Positions 43,082 to 53,562 of a stretch of DNA of 64,000 bases are shown piece by piece. Origin of the DNA: Cellulophaga sp. BC115SP (GTDB lineage Bacteria; Bacteroidota; Bacteroidia; Cytophagales; Spirosomataceae); assembly GCF_009905545.1 (NCBI RefSeq), contig NZ_JAAALB010000016.1:1-64000 (forward strand), given 5' to 3'. The position numbers were made by a program, and so were the translations under genes. The notes under the pieces are model-generated. The model saw nothing but the letters and a program-made list of their open reading frames with translations. It had not been told where the DNA came from and did no database searches. How positions within the stretch are numbered: position 1 is the first letter of the stretch; every line of letters begins with the position of its first letter.

Positions 43082-44971
43082 TTAATGATTGTAAACATCA
43101 TTTTGTACTGCCAACAAACCTTCGATTTCTTTTTCATTAGCAATTTCTTCATTCTCCTCTGGTAAGTTCGACTCAGGAGTTGCCGAGAACGGAACATTTT
43201 GAGGAATAAAGTCAGATGCTGAACCTGGCTTGCTATAGTCGTATGGCCAACGATATACTGCTGGAATTTCTCCCTCCCAGTTTCCGTGACCTACGATGAT
43301 TGGAGTAGTCCACTCCAAAGTATTCGAGTTCCAAGGGTTTTGAGTAGCTTTCTTACCTTTGAAAATTGAATAGAAGAAGTTAAATGCAAAGATTGCTTGA
43401 GCAGCAAATGTCAAAATCGCAGCGATTGAGATAAATGCGTTCAAATCAGCAAATGTATCTTGTGCATTGTTTGCCAAAGCAGTAAATGAGTAGTAACGAC
43501 GAGGGAAACCTGCGATACCAATATAGTGCATTGGGAAGAATACACAGTAAACACCTGCAAATGTCAACCAGAAGTGGATATAACCTAAAGTGTTGTTCAT
43601 CATACGACCAAACAATTTAGGGAACCAGTGATACACACCTGCCAACAATCCGAAGAAAGATGCAGCACCCATTACCAAGTGGAAGTGAGCTACTACGAAA
43701 TATGTATCGTGCAAGTTGATATCCAATGCAGAGTTACCTAAGATAATACCAGTAACACCACCAGAGATAAACAACGATACAAGACCGATAGAGAACAACA
43801 TACCCGGTGTAAAGATGATATTACCTTTCCAAAGCGTTGTAATGTAGTTAAACGCCTTAACTGCTGAAGGAACAGCAATAATCAACGTCAAGAACATAAA
43901 CACTGAACCTAGGAATGGGTTCATACCAGTTACGAACATGTGGTGAGCCCATACGATAAACGCAAGAACTGTAATACCCATCATAGATCCAATCATGGCA
44001 CGGTAACCGAAGATAGGTTTACGAGCGTTAGTTGCAATAACTTCAGAAGTAATACCTAAAGCAGGCAACAATACAATATATACCTCAGGGTGACCTAAGA
44101 ACCAGAACAAGTGTTGGTACAAAATAGCTGAACCACCTACGTTTGGAAGCGCTTCACCACCGATGTAGATTTCTGACAAGTAGAAAGATGTACCAAAACT
44201 ACGGTCGAAAATCAACAACAAAGCAGCAGACAACAATACTGGGAATGACAACAAACCTAATACCGCAGTAAAGAAAAACGCCCAAATAGTCAAAGGCATT
44301 TTAGTAAATGACATACCTCTTGTACGCAAGTTGATCACTGTAGTGATATAGTTAACACCACCTAACAACTGTGAAACGATGAAGAATGTCATACTTGTCA
44401 ACCACATAGTCATACCTAAGCCTGAACCTGGCATAGCTTGTGGAAGTGCTGACAATGGAGGATAAATTACCCAACCACCTGAAGCAGGACCTGTCTCGAT
44501 GAAAAGAGACGCAAACATAATTACAGACGAAAGGAAGAAGAACCAATATGACAACATGTTCAAGAAACCTGAAGCCATATCTCTTGCACCAATCTGTAAT
44601 GGAATCAAGAAGTTTGAGAACGTACCAGACAAACCAGCAGTCAATACAAAAAATACCATGATGGTACCGTGCATAGTTACTAGCGCTAGATAAAATTCTT
44701 TTTCCAGTTTACCTTCCACGATCCACTCACCCAATACTGGTTTTAGCCAGTCAAGGTTCATGTTAGGGAAACCAAGTTGTAAACGGAAGATAATTGACAA
44801 AGCACCACCGAAGAAAGCCCAGATGATACCTGTAATCAAATATTGCTTTGCAATAGTTTTGTGGTCTTCAGAGAAAATATACTTTCTAATGAAGCCAGGC
44901 TCGTGATGCTCATGCTCGTGGTCATGACCATGTGCGTGAGTGTCGTTTGCGTGTAGTGTCGCAGTTGCCAT
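43082..44971 (-). CDS. ctaD: Cytochrome c oxidase subunit I
   Basis: 629 residues, haem-copper oxidase subunit I with twelve or more membrane helices. Ligand and catalytic motifs: the first haem ligand in LVTMHGTIMVFFVL, WFLGHPEVYIVLLPALG (CuB His and the cross-linked Tyr), WAHHMFVTGM (CuB His pair) and DTYFVVAHFHLVMG (both haems). The N-terminus is very His-rich (HAHGHDHEHEHHEPG). It reduces O2 to water and pumps protons. It lies 55 bp after the subunit II gene. Confidence 0.97.
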   Translation of the reverse strand: MATATLHANDTHAHGHDHEHEHHEPGFIRKYIFSEDHKTIAKQYLITGIIWAFFGGALSIIFRLQLGFPNMNLDWLKPVLGEWIVEGKLEKEFYLALVTMHGTIMVFFVLTAGLSGTFSNFLIPLQIGARDMASGFLNMLSYWFFFLSSVIMFASLFIETGPASGGWVIYPPLSALPQAMPGSGLGMTMWLTSMTFFIVSQLLGGVNYITTVINLRTRGMSFTKMPLTIWAFFFTAVLGLLSFPVLLSAALLLIFDRSFGTSFYLSEIYIGGEALPNVGGSAILYQHLFWFLGHPEVYIVLLPALGITSEVIATNARKPIFGYRAMIGSMMGITVLAFIVWAHHMFVTGMNPFLGSVFMFLTLIIAVPSAVKAFNYITTLWKGNIIFTPGMLFSIGLVSLFISGGVTGIILGNSALDINLHDTYFVVAHFHLVMGAASFFGLLAGVYHWFPKLFGRMMNNTLGYIHFWLTFAGVYCVFFPMHYIGIAGFPRRYYSFTALANNAQDTFADLNAFISIAAILTFAAQAIFAFNFFYSIFKGKKATQNPWNSNTLEWTTPIIVGHGNWEGEIPAVYRWPYDYSKPGSASDFIPQNVPFSATPESNLPEENEEIANEKEIEGLLAVQNDVYNH

Positions 44972-45026
44972 AGATTACAATGATTATTCTAATAGTAATT
45001 GTTCAAAACTCTATTTCAAAAATTGA

Positions 45027-46142
45027 TTATCTTCTTCTCAAAGAAGCAGTTGCAGGAGCTGCACCAGCAGCAGCTTGAGTACTATCTGATTCAGCTGCAG
45101 GAGCTTCAACAGGAGCATACTTTTGAGCTTTTCCTTTTAACTTTTCTGGAACTTTTGCTAAATAATCAGGATTTTGAGTCAAGAAAGGTTTTTGTTGTGC
45201 AACCCAAGCTTTATAATCTTCTGGTTCATCAACAAATACTGTGATAGCCATACCGAAGTGACCACGACCACAGATTTCTGTACAGTTCAACTTGTAGTTG
45301 AAGTCAGATTTACCTAACTCTGCACGCATCTCATCTGTAGATTTGTTTGCTACAAACCAGAATTTAGTAGGCATACCAGGAACGGCATCCATTTTAACTC
45401 TTTGGTATGGCAAATAAACAGAGTGAAGTACGTCTTGTGCTTTAATTTTTAACAATACAGGTACACCTTTTGGTAAGTGCAATTCATTCGCTGTAAAGTC
45501 GTCAAAAGAACTTTCGTCAGTGAAGTCGATACCAATCTGGTTTGTATCGTCAATCAATTTATAGTTTTGGTTACCCAACTTATTGTCGTCGTTACCAGCG
45601 TAACGTACATACCAACCAAATTGGTGACCAGTTACTTCAATTACAACTGCATTTTCTGGAGCTTGTTTTGTAATATCTCTCCAAATTCTCCAACCTGTAA
45701 ATACCAATACGGCCATTACAATAGCTGGAATAATTGTCCAAATGATTTCTAACTTGTGGTTTACTGGATAGAAAGTAGCTACATTGTTTTTCTTGTAACG
45801 GTACAAGAAAGCAAAAACAAACAACAATGTGTTAGTTAAGAAGAAAGCAGCTGTAACAACACCCATTGAAATCCAGAACATTTGGTCTGTTTTCAAACCG
45901 TGTTCTGAACCAGCAACTGGAAGGAAGTCTGGCTGTGAGTGAAGGAAAGACCAAGCAGCGGCAATAGAACCTAATACAAGGAATACTAGAAAACCAAAGG
46001 CATTACCATTATTGGCCCCATCTACGCGAGCATCAGAGTCATCAGCACCCTGAATACCTTTCGAAAGAGCAATACTCTTAGAGACAATCATAATTGCCAA
46101 ACCCAAGAATACTACTGACAAAAGACCTATTAGATATGTCAT
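45027..46142 (-). CDS. ctaC: Cytochrome c oxidase subunit II
   Basis: 371 residues. There are membrane helices near residues 2-20 and 48-68 and two further helices before the cupredoxin domain. The CuA site is complete: HSVYLPYQRVKMDAVPG supplies the first His and CTEICGRGHFGM supplies both Cys, His and Met. The C-terminus is a low-complexity Ala/Pro tail ending RRR. Unlike caa3 subunit II proteins there is no fused cytochrome c domain. It receives electrons from alternative complex III. It follows actF across a gap with a 12-bp hairpin. Confidence 0.95.
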   Translation of the reverse strand: MTYLIGLLSVVFLGLAIMIVSKSIALSKGIQGADDSDARVDGANNGNAFGFLVFLVLGSIAAAWSFLHSQPDFLPVAGSEHGLKTDQMFWISMGVVTAAFFLTNTLLFVFAFLYRYKKNNVATFYPVNHKLEIIWTIIPAIVMAVLVFTGWRIWRDITKQAPENAVVIEVTGHQFGWYVRYAGNDDNKLGNQNYKLIDDTNQIGIDFTDESSFDDFTANELHLPKGVPVLLKIKAQDVLHSVYLPYQRVKMDAVPGMPTKFWFVANKSTDEMRAELGKSDFNYKLNCTEICGRGHFGMAITVFVDEPEDYKAWVAQQKPFLTQNPDYLAKVPEKLKGKAQKYAPVEAPAAESDSTQAAAGAAPATASLRRR

Positions 46143-46230
46143 GTCTGAATTAATTTATTGTTTTGAATCTAATTCTTAAAATGAAATGTTCAGCAAAAAT
46201 GTTTTACCGAATTCGAAAATTCTGAGAAAA

Positions 46231-46258
46231 TAATTGGATGCCCGTAGGCATCCAATTA
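46231..46258 (-). terminator. Hairpin between actF and ctaC
   Basis: A perfect 12-bp stem TAATTGGATGCC / GGCATCCAATTA with a CGTA loop, 5 bp after the actF stop, followed on the minus strand by ATTTTCTCAG. It divides the Act and Cta halves of the locus. Confidence 0.7.
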
Positions 46259-46262
46259 GTCA

Positions 46263-47597
46263 CTAAATATCGTGGTGAAGCGACTCTTCCAACAAAGGGT
46301 GGTTTTTAGCAACCAAAGACGCTTTTGTTAATTCTGTAGATACAACATAAATAAATGCTGAAGCAAACAAAATAACAGTACCAAACTCAACTAATCCGAA
46401 TCCACCGTGAGGACCAACCGTACCCGGCATAATCATTTGGTAGAAATCCAAATAGTGACCTACAATCACAAAGAAACAACAGATTTTCAAGAAAATCGGA
46501 GTACGTTTTGCATCACGAGTCATCATGATCAAGAATGGGAAGAAGAAGTTCATGAACACGTTCAAGATTTCAACTGCTTTGTACACTTTGTTGTGTCCTT
46601 CCCAACGCTCTAAGAAGTAGATTGTTTCTTCTGGCATGTTAGCATAGTAAATCAACAAGAATTGAGCAAACCATACGTAAGTCCAGAAAATAGAGAATGC
46701 AAACATGAATTTACCTAAGTCATGCAAGTGGCTATCGCTAACATATTGCATATATCCTTTGTCTTTCAACAACAATACTGTCAATGTAATAGTAGCCAAA
46801 CCAGTTACGTGCCAGCTAGAGAACATGTACCATCCAAACATGGTTGAGAACCAGTGAGTATCGATAGACATAACCCAGTCCCAAGCAGACAATGAAGAAG
46901 AAATACCCATTGCTACAACAAAACCAGTACCAATACGTACCATGTCAAAAAAGTTTTGAGTTCCACCGTTCAAATCTTCTTCGATTGATTTTTTACGCAT
47001 CATGTTCCAAAGAACAATCCATACAGTAAAAATAGCAACCAAGCGAACCAAGAAGAATGTGAAGTTCAAATATCCTTTTTTACCTGCAATAATTTTATCG
47101 TAATGCTCACTTGCAGGATCAGTGATTCCATGGTGCATCCAGTGGAAAATCACATCGCCTTTGAAGATGAATAACAAAAGCAATACAGGGAAGGTAAAAT
47201 ACAAGAATCTAGGGAAAGCTTCAGGGATTCTTTTTACTACAGATGACCAACCTGCTTTAGCAAGGTATTGTACTGCAACAAAGAACATACCAATTACGGC
47301 AATACCTGAGAAGAAAACACCATTCATCCAAAGGTTAACCCAAAGACGATTTAATGGATTCCAAGGTGATTCATGGTGAGAAACTGCACCGCCAGAAAGG
47401 TGCTCTCCGCCATGTTCAGCAGCATGACCTGCCACTGCGTGAGCAGCTTCGTGCTCACCACTTCCTAAGAAGAAAACGCCAATACCCAAAAGCACAGCAC
47501 CAATGATCATCGCAGTGATCACTCTCTTGCGTGCCTCCGGAGTAAATTCATAAAACTCCTCGACGTTTGCTGGGGAAAAATGTGAATGTCCCGCCAT
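46263..47597 (-). CDS. actF: Alternative complex III subunit ActF
   Basis: 444 residues with about ten membrane helices. It is an ActF/ActC-type quinol:cytochrome c oxidoreductase membrane subunit (patterns FFDMVRIGTGFVVAMGISSSLSAWDWVMSIDTHWFSTMFGWYMFSSW, read in parts). The N-terminal 95 residues include a His-rich loop (HEAAHAVAGHAAEHGGEHL). It forms part of the membrane scaffold beside ActC. It lies between actE and ctaC. Confidence 0.92.
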   Translation of the reverse strand: MAGHSHFSPANVEEFYEFTPEARKRVITAMIIGAVLLGIGVFFLGSGEHEAAHAVAGHAAEHGGEHLSGGAVSHHESPWNPLNRLWVNLWMNGVFFSGIAVIGMFFVAVQYLAKAGWSSVVKRIPEAFPRFLYFTFPVLLLLFIFKGDVIFHWMHHGITDPASEHYDKIIAGKKGYLNFTFFLVRLVAIFTVWIVLWNMMRKKSIEEDLNGGTQNFFDMVRIGTGFVVAMGISSSLSAWDWVMSIDTHWFSTMFGWYMFSSWHVTGLATITLTVLLLKDKGYMQYVSDSHLHDLGKFMFAFSIFWTYVWFAQFLLIYYANMPEETIYFLERWEGHNKVYKAVEILNVFMNFFFPFLIMMTRDAKRTPIFLKICCFFVIVGHYLDFYQMIMPGTVGPHGGFGLVEFGTVILFASAFIYVVSTELTKASLVAKNHPLLEESLHHDI

Positions 47598-47689
47598 TAT
47601 ACTTAAAAGTTTGTAAGTTTAATAGTATGAAAGATTGCATCTAAATTGATGCTTTTTTTGACTAAGCTTAATAACTACAAAACTGTAGA

Positions 47690-48307
47690 TTATTGCTTTT
47701 GCAATTCGTGTACATAAAGTACAATTTTCCAACGGTCTGCCGATGAAATTTGAGAAGCGTGTGACCACATACGTCCTTTACCATGCGTAATAGTATGGTA
47801 AATATGTCCGTCGTTTACACTTTTCAAGGCATCCGATGAATAAACTGGCACCCCTTTGTACATTTTTGCTACTAAGCCATCGCCTTTACCAGCTTCACCG
47901 TGGCAGTGTTGGCAATATCTTTCATATTGAGTCTTACCTGCTTCAATGTTTTCAGGGGTTGCTGGATATGGATTCGACAACAATGCTTCTGAAGAAGCCA
48001 TATCGTCTTTACCGATATTACGAGCAATCATATCCATTTTCATCAATTTGCTATTTACAGTGTCTCCATCCGCAGCAGCAAATTTTTCGCGTGGTACAGT
48101 TCCTTTAACAGGAGTACGCATGTTCATACCATAAGGGTTGATTGTATTCAACTCACCCTCAGTTTGAGTCATTGGTTCGTATGCAACCGAGTGGTACATG
48201 TTTGGAGCAAACTCTGTTCCAGTGTCATTATGGCTATCTTTACAAGAAGTTGCAGATAAAGCAACAACTCCCGATAAAAACAGACCTATGTATTTATTAG
48301 TTAACAT
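47690..48307 (-). CDS. actE: Alternative complex III monohaem cytochrome c subunit ActE
   Basis: 205 residues. A lipoprotein signal (LFLSGVVALSATSCKDS) anchors it to the periplasmic side of the membrane. One haem site, CQHCH, lies near residue 135 in YERYCQHCHGEAGKGDG, followed by a typical c-type domain with the distal Met probably in GKGRMWSHAS. It passes electrons from ActA/ActB toward the oxidase. It lies between actD and actF. Confidence 0.92.
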   Translation of the reverse strand: MLTNKYIGLFLSGVVALSATSCKDSHNDTGTEFAPNMYHSVAYEPMTQTEGELNTINPYGMNMRTPVKGTVPREKFAAADGDTVNSKLMKMDMIARNIGKDDMASSEALLSNPYPATPENIEAGKTQYERYCQHCHGEAGKGDGLVAKMYKGVPVYSSDALKSVNDGHIYHTITHGKGRMWSHASQISSADRWKIVLYVHELQKQ

Positions 48308-48333
48308 ATTTTTGATTTTAATTAGTCGTTGGA

Positions 48334-48365
48334 CATTGCTTTAGGGGAATTCCTAAGGTTCAATG
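48334..48365 (-). other. Intercistronic hairpin, actD / actE
   Basis: The nested inverted repeat CATTG..CTTTAGG / CCTAAGG..CAATG lies in the 59-bp gap between actD and actE. There is no U-tract; it looks like an RNA-processing or stability element. Confidence 0.5.
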
Positions 48366-48366
48366 C

Positions 48367-48891
48367 TTAGAATTGCTTTACATTCACTTCGATTGCACCA
48401 GAAGCTTTCAAAATTTCTTCAATCTCAGCTTCAGATTTCTTATTAGTTCCCATGTTGATTGTCATGATGAACTTATCGTCAGTACTTCTTAAATCAAACG
48501 TTTTTGGCGTTTTACCTGGCCACAAGCTATTTGATACAAAGAAGGTAAATACCATACCAAATGCAGTGAACAATACTGTACCTTCGAAAGTAACTGGAAT
48601 CCAGTCAGGTAATGCAAAGAAATCCTTACCACCAATAATCATTGGCCAGTCAAAAACCATTGTATAATTGATCAAGAACTGAGCACAAGTCAAACCTGTT
48701 AAACCAAACAAGAATGCAGCGATAGGAATTCTTGTACGCGGGTGACCGATAGCAGTATCAAGTCCGTGGATTGGGAAAGGAGTATATACTTCCTCAATTT
48801 TCACGCCTTTTCCTTTTACTTCAGTTACTGCGTGTAATACCTCGTCCTCATCGTCGTAAACTCCAACCAAGTATTTTTCTGTTGTATTCAT
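48367..48891 (-). CDS. actD: Alternative complex III subunit ActD (DUF3341)
   Basis: 174 residues. The cytoplasmic N-terminus (YLVGVYDDEDEVLHAVTEVKGKGVKIEEVYTPFPIHGLD, the DUF3341 signature read in parts) is followed by two membrane helices (AFLFGLTGLTCAQFLINY, TVLFTAFGMVFTFFVSNS). It is a structural subunit at the cytoplasmic face. It lies between actC and actE. Confidence 0.93.
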   Translation of the reverse strand: MNTTEKYLVGVYDDEDEVLHAVTEVKGKGVKIEEVYTPFPIHGLDTAIGHPRTRIPIAAFLFGLTGLTCAQFLINYTMVFDWPMIIGGKDFFALPDWIPVTFEGTVLFTAFGMVFTFFVSNSLWPGKTPKTFDLRSTDDKFIMTINMGTNKKSEAEIEEILKASGAIEVNVKQF

Positions 48892-48936
48892 TTTAATATT
48901 CGTTATGTCTTGATATTAATTTCAAAAGTTAGAAGT

Positions 48937-48957
48937 GGTGCAGAAGCTTTCTGCACC
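48937..48957 (-). other. Intercistronic hairpin, actC / actD
   Basis: A perfect 9-bp stem GGTGCAGAA / TTCTGCACC with a 3-nt loop, in the gap between actC and actD on the minus strand. Confidence 0.55.
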
Positions 48958-48975
48958 TTCCCTTTTGAATGATTA

Positions 48976-50382
48976 TTAATGAGTAACGGATTCTTTTCCT
49001 CCTTCAGATTTCTTCTTATAAGGATAGTTTGAAGAAACTCCTTTCATTACTGCTTTCACCTCTGCCATGTTGATTACTGGCAAAAACTTAGCAAACAAGA
49101 AGAATAATGTGAAGAATAAACCGAATGAGAAAATATAGTCACCAATATCGTACATCGTTGGAGAGAACATTGCCCAAGAAGATGGAATATAGTCACGGTG
49201 CAATGAAGAAACGATGATTACAAAACGTTCGAACCACATACCCACGTTCACAACAACCGAAAGGATGAATGAAATAAGGATGTTTGTACGAATACTCTTA
49301 AACCAGAACAACTGTGGAGAGATTACGTTACATGTCATCATCATCCAGTAAGCCCACCAGTAAGGACCAAATGCACGGTTGATGAAACAGTAGCTTTCGT
49401 ATTCTACACCTGAGTACCAAGCAATGAAGAACTCAGTTAAGTAAGCAATACCAACAATAGAACCTGTTACTGTAATGATGATGTTCATCATTTCGATGTG
49501 TTCCATGGTGATATAATCTTCCAATTTAAACGCAACACGAGTAATCAACAACAAAGTTTGCACCATAGCAAAACCTGAGAAGATAGCACCCGCAACGAAG
49601 TATGGAGGGAAGATTGTAGTGTGCCATCCCGGAATTACCGAAGTAGCAAAGTCCATTGATACAATTGTGTGTACAGAAAGTACAAGAGGAGTAGAGATAC
49701 CCGCCAAAATCAAAGACACATATTCATAACGAGCCCAAGTTTTAGCAGAACCAGTCCAACCCACAGAGAACAAACCATACCAGAATTTAGATGCCTTAGT
49801 CTGAGCACGGTCACGGATTGTAGCCAAGTCAGGAATAAGACCTAAATACCAGAATACCAATGAAACAGAAAGGTAAGTTGAGATAGCAAATACGTCCCAA
49901 ACCAATGGTGAGTTGAAGTTAACCCAGATAGAACCAAATGTGTTTGGAAGTGGCAATGCCCAGTGAGCCAACCAAGGACGACCCATGTGAGCCAAGATAA
50001 ATGAAGCAGCACATAATACTGCGAAGATTGTCATTGCTTCTGCTGCACGGTTAATTGAAGTTCTCCATTTTTGACGGAACAACAACAATACAGCAGAGAT
50101 AAGCGTACCAGCGTGACCGATACCTACCCACCATACGAAGTTTGTAATGTCCCAAGCCCAACCTACGGTCTTGTTCAAACCCCAAACTCCAATTCCTTGC
50201 CACCATGTGTAACCTAAACAATAGGCACCATAGGCGAAAATCACACAAGACACAGAAAAGGCAATTTTCCACTCTTTCGTTGGTTCACCTTCAACTTGCT
50301 TGCAGATGTCTTGTGTTACATCGTGATAAGATCTACCACCTCCTACGAGGGTTTCTCTTATTGGTGATACTACGTGCGACAT
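48976..50382 (-). CDS. actC: Alternative complex III quinol-binding subunit ActC (NrfD family)
   Basis: 468 residues with ten membrane helices of the NrfD/PsrC type ([71 protein letters not shown]). It probably binds menaquinol on the periplasmic side and hands electrons to the iron-sulfur clusters of ActB. It lies between actB and actD, with a hairpin in each gap. Confidence 0.94.
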   Translation of the reverse strand: MSHVVSPIRETLVGGGRSYHDVTQDICKQVEGEPTKEWKIAFSVSCVIFAYGAYCLGYTWWQGIGVWGLNKTVGWAWDITNFVWWVGIGHAGTLISAVLLLFRQKWRTSINRAAEAMTIFAVLCAASFILAHMGRPWLAHWALPLPNTFGSIWVNFNSPLVWDVFAISTYLSVSLVFWYLGLIPDLATIRDRAQTKASKFWYGLFSVGWTGSAKTWARYEYVSLILAGISTPLVLSVHTIVSMDFATSVIPGWHTTIFPPYFVAGAIFSGFAMVQTLLLITRVAFKLEDYITMEHIEMMNIIITVTGSIVGIAYLTEFFIAWYSGVEYESYCFINRAFGPYWWAYWMMMTCNVISPQLFWFKSIRTNILISFILSVVVNVGMWFERFVIIVSSLHRDYIPSSWAMFSPTMYDIGDYIFSFGLFFTLFFLFAKFLPVINMAEVKAVMKGVSSNYPYKKKSEGGKESVTH

Positions 50383-50424
50383 ATTTTAAGATTTAATAGT
50401 TTTAAATTCGTTATGTTCTTATAT

Positions 50425-50444
50425 GAGAGGGATTTCTCCCTCTC
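50425..50444 (-). other. Intercistronic hairpin, actB / actC
   Basis: A perfect 8-bp stem GAGAGGGA / TCCCTCTC with a TTTC loop, in the 73-bp gap between actB and actC, 12 bp after the actB stop on the minus strand. Confidence 0.55.
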
Positions 50445-50455
50445 TAATTTCTTAC

Positions 50456-53400
50456 TTATGCGTGTTCTTTTGCCTCGCCCTCAGCCTTTTTTGCTTCTCT
50501 TTCTTTGTTACGTACTTTTACTAAGTAAGAGATATTTGGCTTAACGTTGATTTCTTCAATCACACCGAACGAACGGCCAACTTTTTCAGCTTCTAATACT
50601 TTTGAAATTTCTGATTCTGGATCATTCATATCTCCGAAAGTAATAGCACTTGTTGGACAAGATTGAGCACAAGCCACTTGGATTTCTCCATCTTTTGGTC
50701 TTCTCTTCTCTTTCTTAGCTTCCAACTTACCAGCTTGGATACGTTGAACACACATCGAACATTTTTCCATTACCCCACGTGAACGAACCGTTACGTCTGG
50801 GTTCAATACCATACGACCTAAGTCATTGTTCAAATGGAAATCGAAATCGTCAGTTTGGAAATAACGGAACCAGTTGAAACGACGTACTTTGTATGGACAG
50901 TTGTTAGCACAGTAACGTGTACCGATACAACGGTTGTAAGTCATTTGGTTCAAGCCCTCTGTTGAGTGAGTAGTAGCCAATACAGGACATACTGTTTCAC
51001 AAGGAGCGTTGTTACAGTGTTGACACAACATTGGTTGGAATACAACTTCTGGGTTTTCAGAAGCTACTTCCAATCCTTTTAAATCTTCAATATCCGCATC
51101 AGAAGAGTAATAACGGTCGATACGCATCCAGTGCATTTCACGACGGTTGATAACTTCTTGACGACCTACAACTGGAACGTTGTTTTCAGCAGAACATGAC
51201 ACCACACATGCACTACATCCAGTACAAGTATTTAAGTCAATCACCATACCCCAAGCGTGGTTGTTGTATTTGTGACCATTCCACAATGAAATATCAGTTG
51301 CAGTTTTCTTACCTTCAGCTGTTAAGATTTCTGGCTTGAAACGTCCTGCTTCTACATTCTTTTTGTATTCAGACAATACTGTTTCTTGAACAACAGCCTC
51401 ACGAGCCATTACAGTATTGTGTGTTTGTGTTTGAGCAATTTTAACCTCTTCTCCAGTTGATTTGATAGCTACATCTCCAGTATTGAAGAATGCTAACGTA
51501 CCATTAACAGTTGAGATGAAAGGATAAGCATTAGCACCTACTCCATCAGCTGATTTACCAGCTTTTGTACGTCCGTAACCGATAGCTACAGCGATAGTAC
51601 CATTTGCCTGACCTGGTTGAACCAACACTGGCAATTTGATAGACTTGCCACCAATAGTCAACTCAGCTTCTTTGTCTTGCTCTAATTTCAATTCAGCAGC
51701 TGTCTTTTGAGAAACCGCCAAATAGTTTGTCCAACAAGCTTTAGAAACTGGCTCAGGCAACTCTTGTAACCAAGGGTTGTTTGCTTGAGAACCAGTACCC
51801 ATACTTACTTTCTCATACACTGCTAATTCTAATTTATCAGAAGAAGCTTTGTAGTTCTTAGAGATAGCAGCAGCGGCATCAGCCAAGTTCACAGCAGGAG
51901 TAGCAGCGCTAGGTGTTGAACCAAACTCATACACACCATCATGCAATACTTGTGACCACTGAACTTTACCAGCCTTTAAAATATTGCTAGTCCAGTTAGA
52001 CTCCAAGTAAGAAGCATAATCAGCATTCAAACCAGCCCATGTTAATAAGCTAGACTGAATTTGACGAGTTTTGAAAATTGTTGAAATCGTAGGCTGAGTC
52101 AATGAGAAGAAACCTTTTTTAGGCTCAGCATCATTCCAAGACTCCAAGAAGTGAGAGTCAGGAGTGTTATATTTTACCAATGAAGCTGTTTCGTCAGCTC
52201 TATCGTTTGTCGCAATTGTTAAAGCAATTTTTGGAAGAGCTTCAGCCAATTCAGCACCACGTGGGTGGTTGTAAACTGGGTTTGCGTTATAGAAGATAAC
52301 TGCAGCAATTGCACCAGATTTAGCTTCGTTAATGAACTGATTCATTTCAGCATCAGAACCTTGACGGTAGTTAGCTGGAGTTCCTAAATCAATTGTTGTA
52401 CCATAAGCACCAACCAATCCGTTGATTGCAGCTACAACAGCTTGAACAGAAGCGTCATTTGAACCAGATACTACAATAGAAGCACCTTTTGAAGCAACTA
52501 AGTCAGCAGCAGCTTTCTCCAAATACTCAACTTTTACAGCAGATGTTGATAAAGCAGGAGCACCTACTTTTGCCGCTACAGCATTATAAAGAGCTGTTGC
52601 AACTAAACCTTCTTGAGATGGCTTATATGTTGCACGATAGTCAGCGTTAGCACCAGTGTTAGACATAATAGTCTCAAACTGATAGTGACGAGACATTTCT
52701 TTTTTTCCACCTTTTGCAGAAGATACACGACGAGTTTTAGCCCACTGTGCAGCAAATTCAGATGGAGAAATCCAAGTACCTAAGAAGTCAGCACCCAAAG
52801 AAACGATTGTCTTTGCCTTGCTAAAATCGAAGCTTGGTAATACACCGTTAGCTGCTACTAAACCTGACAACGAGTTTGCGTCATAAGTAACAACTTTAGT
52901 AGTTGGGTATTTAGCAATAAAATCACCGATAACTTTTTTAGTTGTAGGAGACAAGATAGAATTTGTTACAATTCTGATCTGTCCACCTTTAGCTAATCCA
53001 GAGATGATTTCTTTATCTACAGAAGCCCAATCAGCAGCCTTACCTGCAATTTGAGGTCCTTTTAGTTTTTCGTTATCATAAAGACTCAAAACAGACGCTT
53101 GAGCACGTCCAGAAAGAGCACCTTTAGATACAGAAGAAGCTTTGTTACCTTCAATTTTGATAGGACGACCTTCACGTGTCTTTACCAAGATAGAAGCGTA
53201 TTCACCGCCATCTACAAAAGTTGAAGCATACCAGTTAGCAATAGTAGGCTCAACATCTTCTGGCTTATTTAAGTACGGAATCGTATTCTTAACTGGAGCT
53301 TCACAAGCTGCCAACGCTACCGCCGACATACCGAAACCTAACACTTTTAAGAAATCACGACGATGAGATCCTGTACCATCGAAGATAGCACCTTCTTTCT

Positions 53401-53509
53401 CGTCTGCTGATGGGGCATCACCGAACTCACGGTCTGCATATTTAACGAACTCAGCATCGTTAGTTAACTCCTCAATCCCTCTCCAATACCTTTTTGTAGT
53501 ATTTTCCAT
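50456..53509 (-). CDS. actB: Alternative complex III iron-sulfur subunit ActB (TAT-exported)
   Basis: 1017 residues, a fusion of a molybdopterin-oxidoreductase-like half (about 60-720) and a four-cluster ferredoxin half (about 750-990). An internal twin-arginine signal with a lipobox, HRRDFLKVLGFGMSAVALAAC, lies near residues 48-68. The cluster motifs are CTGCSACVVSC, CQHCNNAPCETVCP, CIGTRYCANNCP and CSMCVQRIQ with CAQSCP, enough for four iron-sulfur clusters. As in the family, no molybdenum ligand pattern is evident. It takes electrons from quinol at ActC to the haems of ActA. Confidence 0.95.
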   Translation of the reverse strand: MENTTKRYWRGIEELTNDAEFVKYADREFGDAPSADEKEGAIFDGTGSHRRDFLKVLGFGMSAVALAACEAPVKNTIPYLNKPEDVEPTIANWYASTFVDGGEYASILVKTREGRPIKIEGNKASSVSKGALSGRAQASVLSLYDNEKLKGPQIAGKAADWASVDKEIISGLAKGGQIRIVTNSILSPTTKKVIGDFIAKYPTTKVVTYDANSLSGLVAANGVLPSFDFSKAKTIVSLGADFLGTWISPSEFAAQWAKTRRVSSAKGGKKEMSRHYQFETIMSNTGANADYRATYKPSQEGLVATALYNAVAAKVGAPALSTSAVKVEYLEKAAADLVASKGASIVVSGSNDASVQAVVAAINGLVGAYGTTIDLGTPANYRQGSDAEMNQFINEAKSGAIAAVIFYNANPVYNHPRGAELAEALPKIALTIATNDRADETASLVKYNTPDSHFLESWNDAEPKKGFFSLTQPTISTIFKTRQIQSSLLTWAGLNADYASYLESNWTSNILKAGKVQWSQVLHDGVYEFGSTPSAATPAVNLADAAAAISKNYKASSDKLELAVYEKVSMGTGSQANNPWLQELPEPVSKACWTNYLAVSQKTAAELKLEQDKEAELTIGGKSIKLPVLVQPGQANGTIAVAIGYGRTKAGKSADGVGANAYPFISTVNGTLAFFNTGDVAIKSTGEEVKIAQTQTHNTVMAREAVVQETVLSEYKKNVEAGRFKPEILTAEGKKTATDISLWNGHKYNNHAWGMVIDLNTCTGCSACVVSCSAENNVPVVGRQEVINRREMHWMRIDRYYSSDADIEDLKGLEVASENPEVVFQPMLCQHCNNAPCETVCPVLATTHSTEGLNQMTYNRCIGTRYCANNCPYKVRRFNWFRYFQTDDFDFHLNNDLGRMVLNPDVTVRSRGVMEKCSMCVQRIQAGKLEAKKEKRRPKDGEIQVACAQSCPTSAITFGDMNDPESEISKVLEAEKVGRSFGVIEEINVKPNISYLVKVRNKEREAKKAEGEAKEHA

Positions 53510-53562
53510 ATATATTATAACAGTATAAACAGAAACTATTGAATATTAAAATGAAGTAACAA

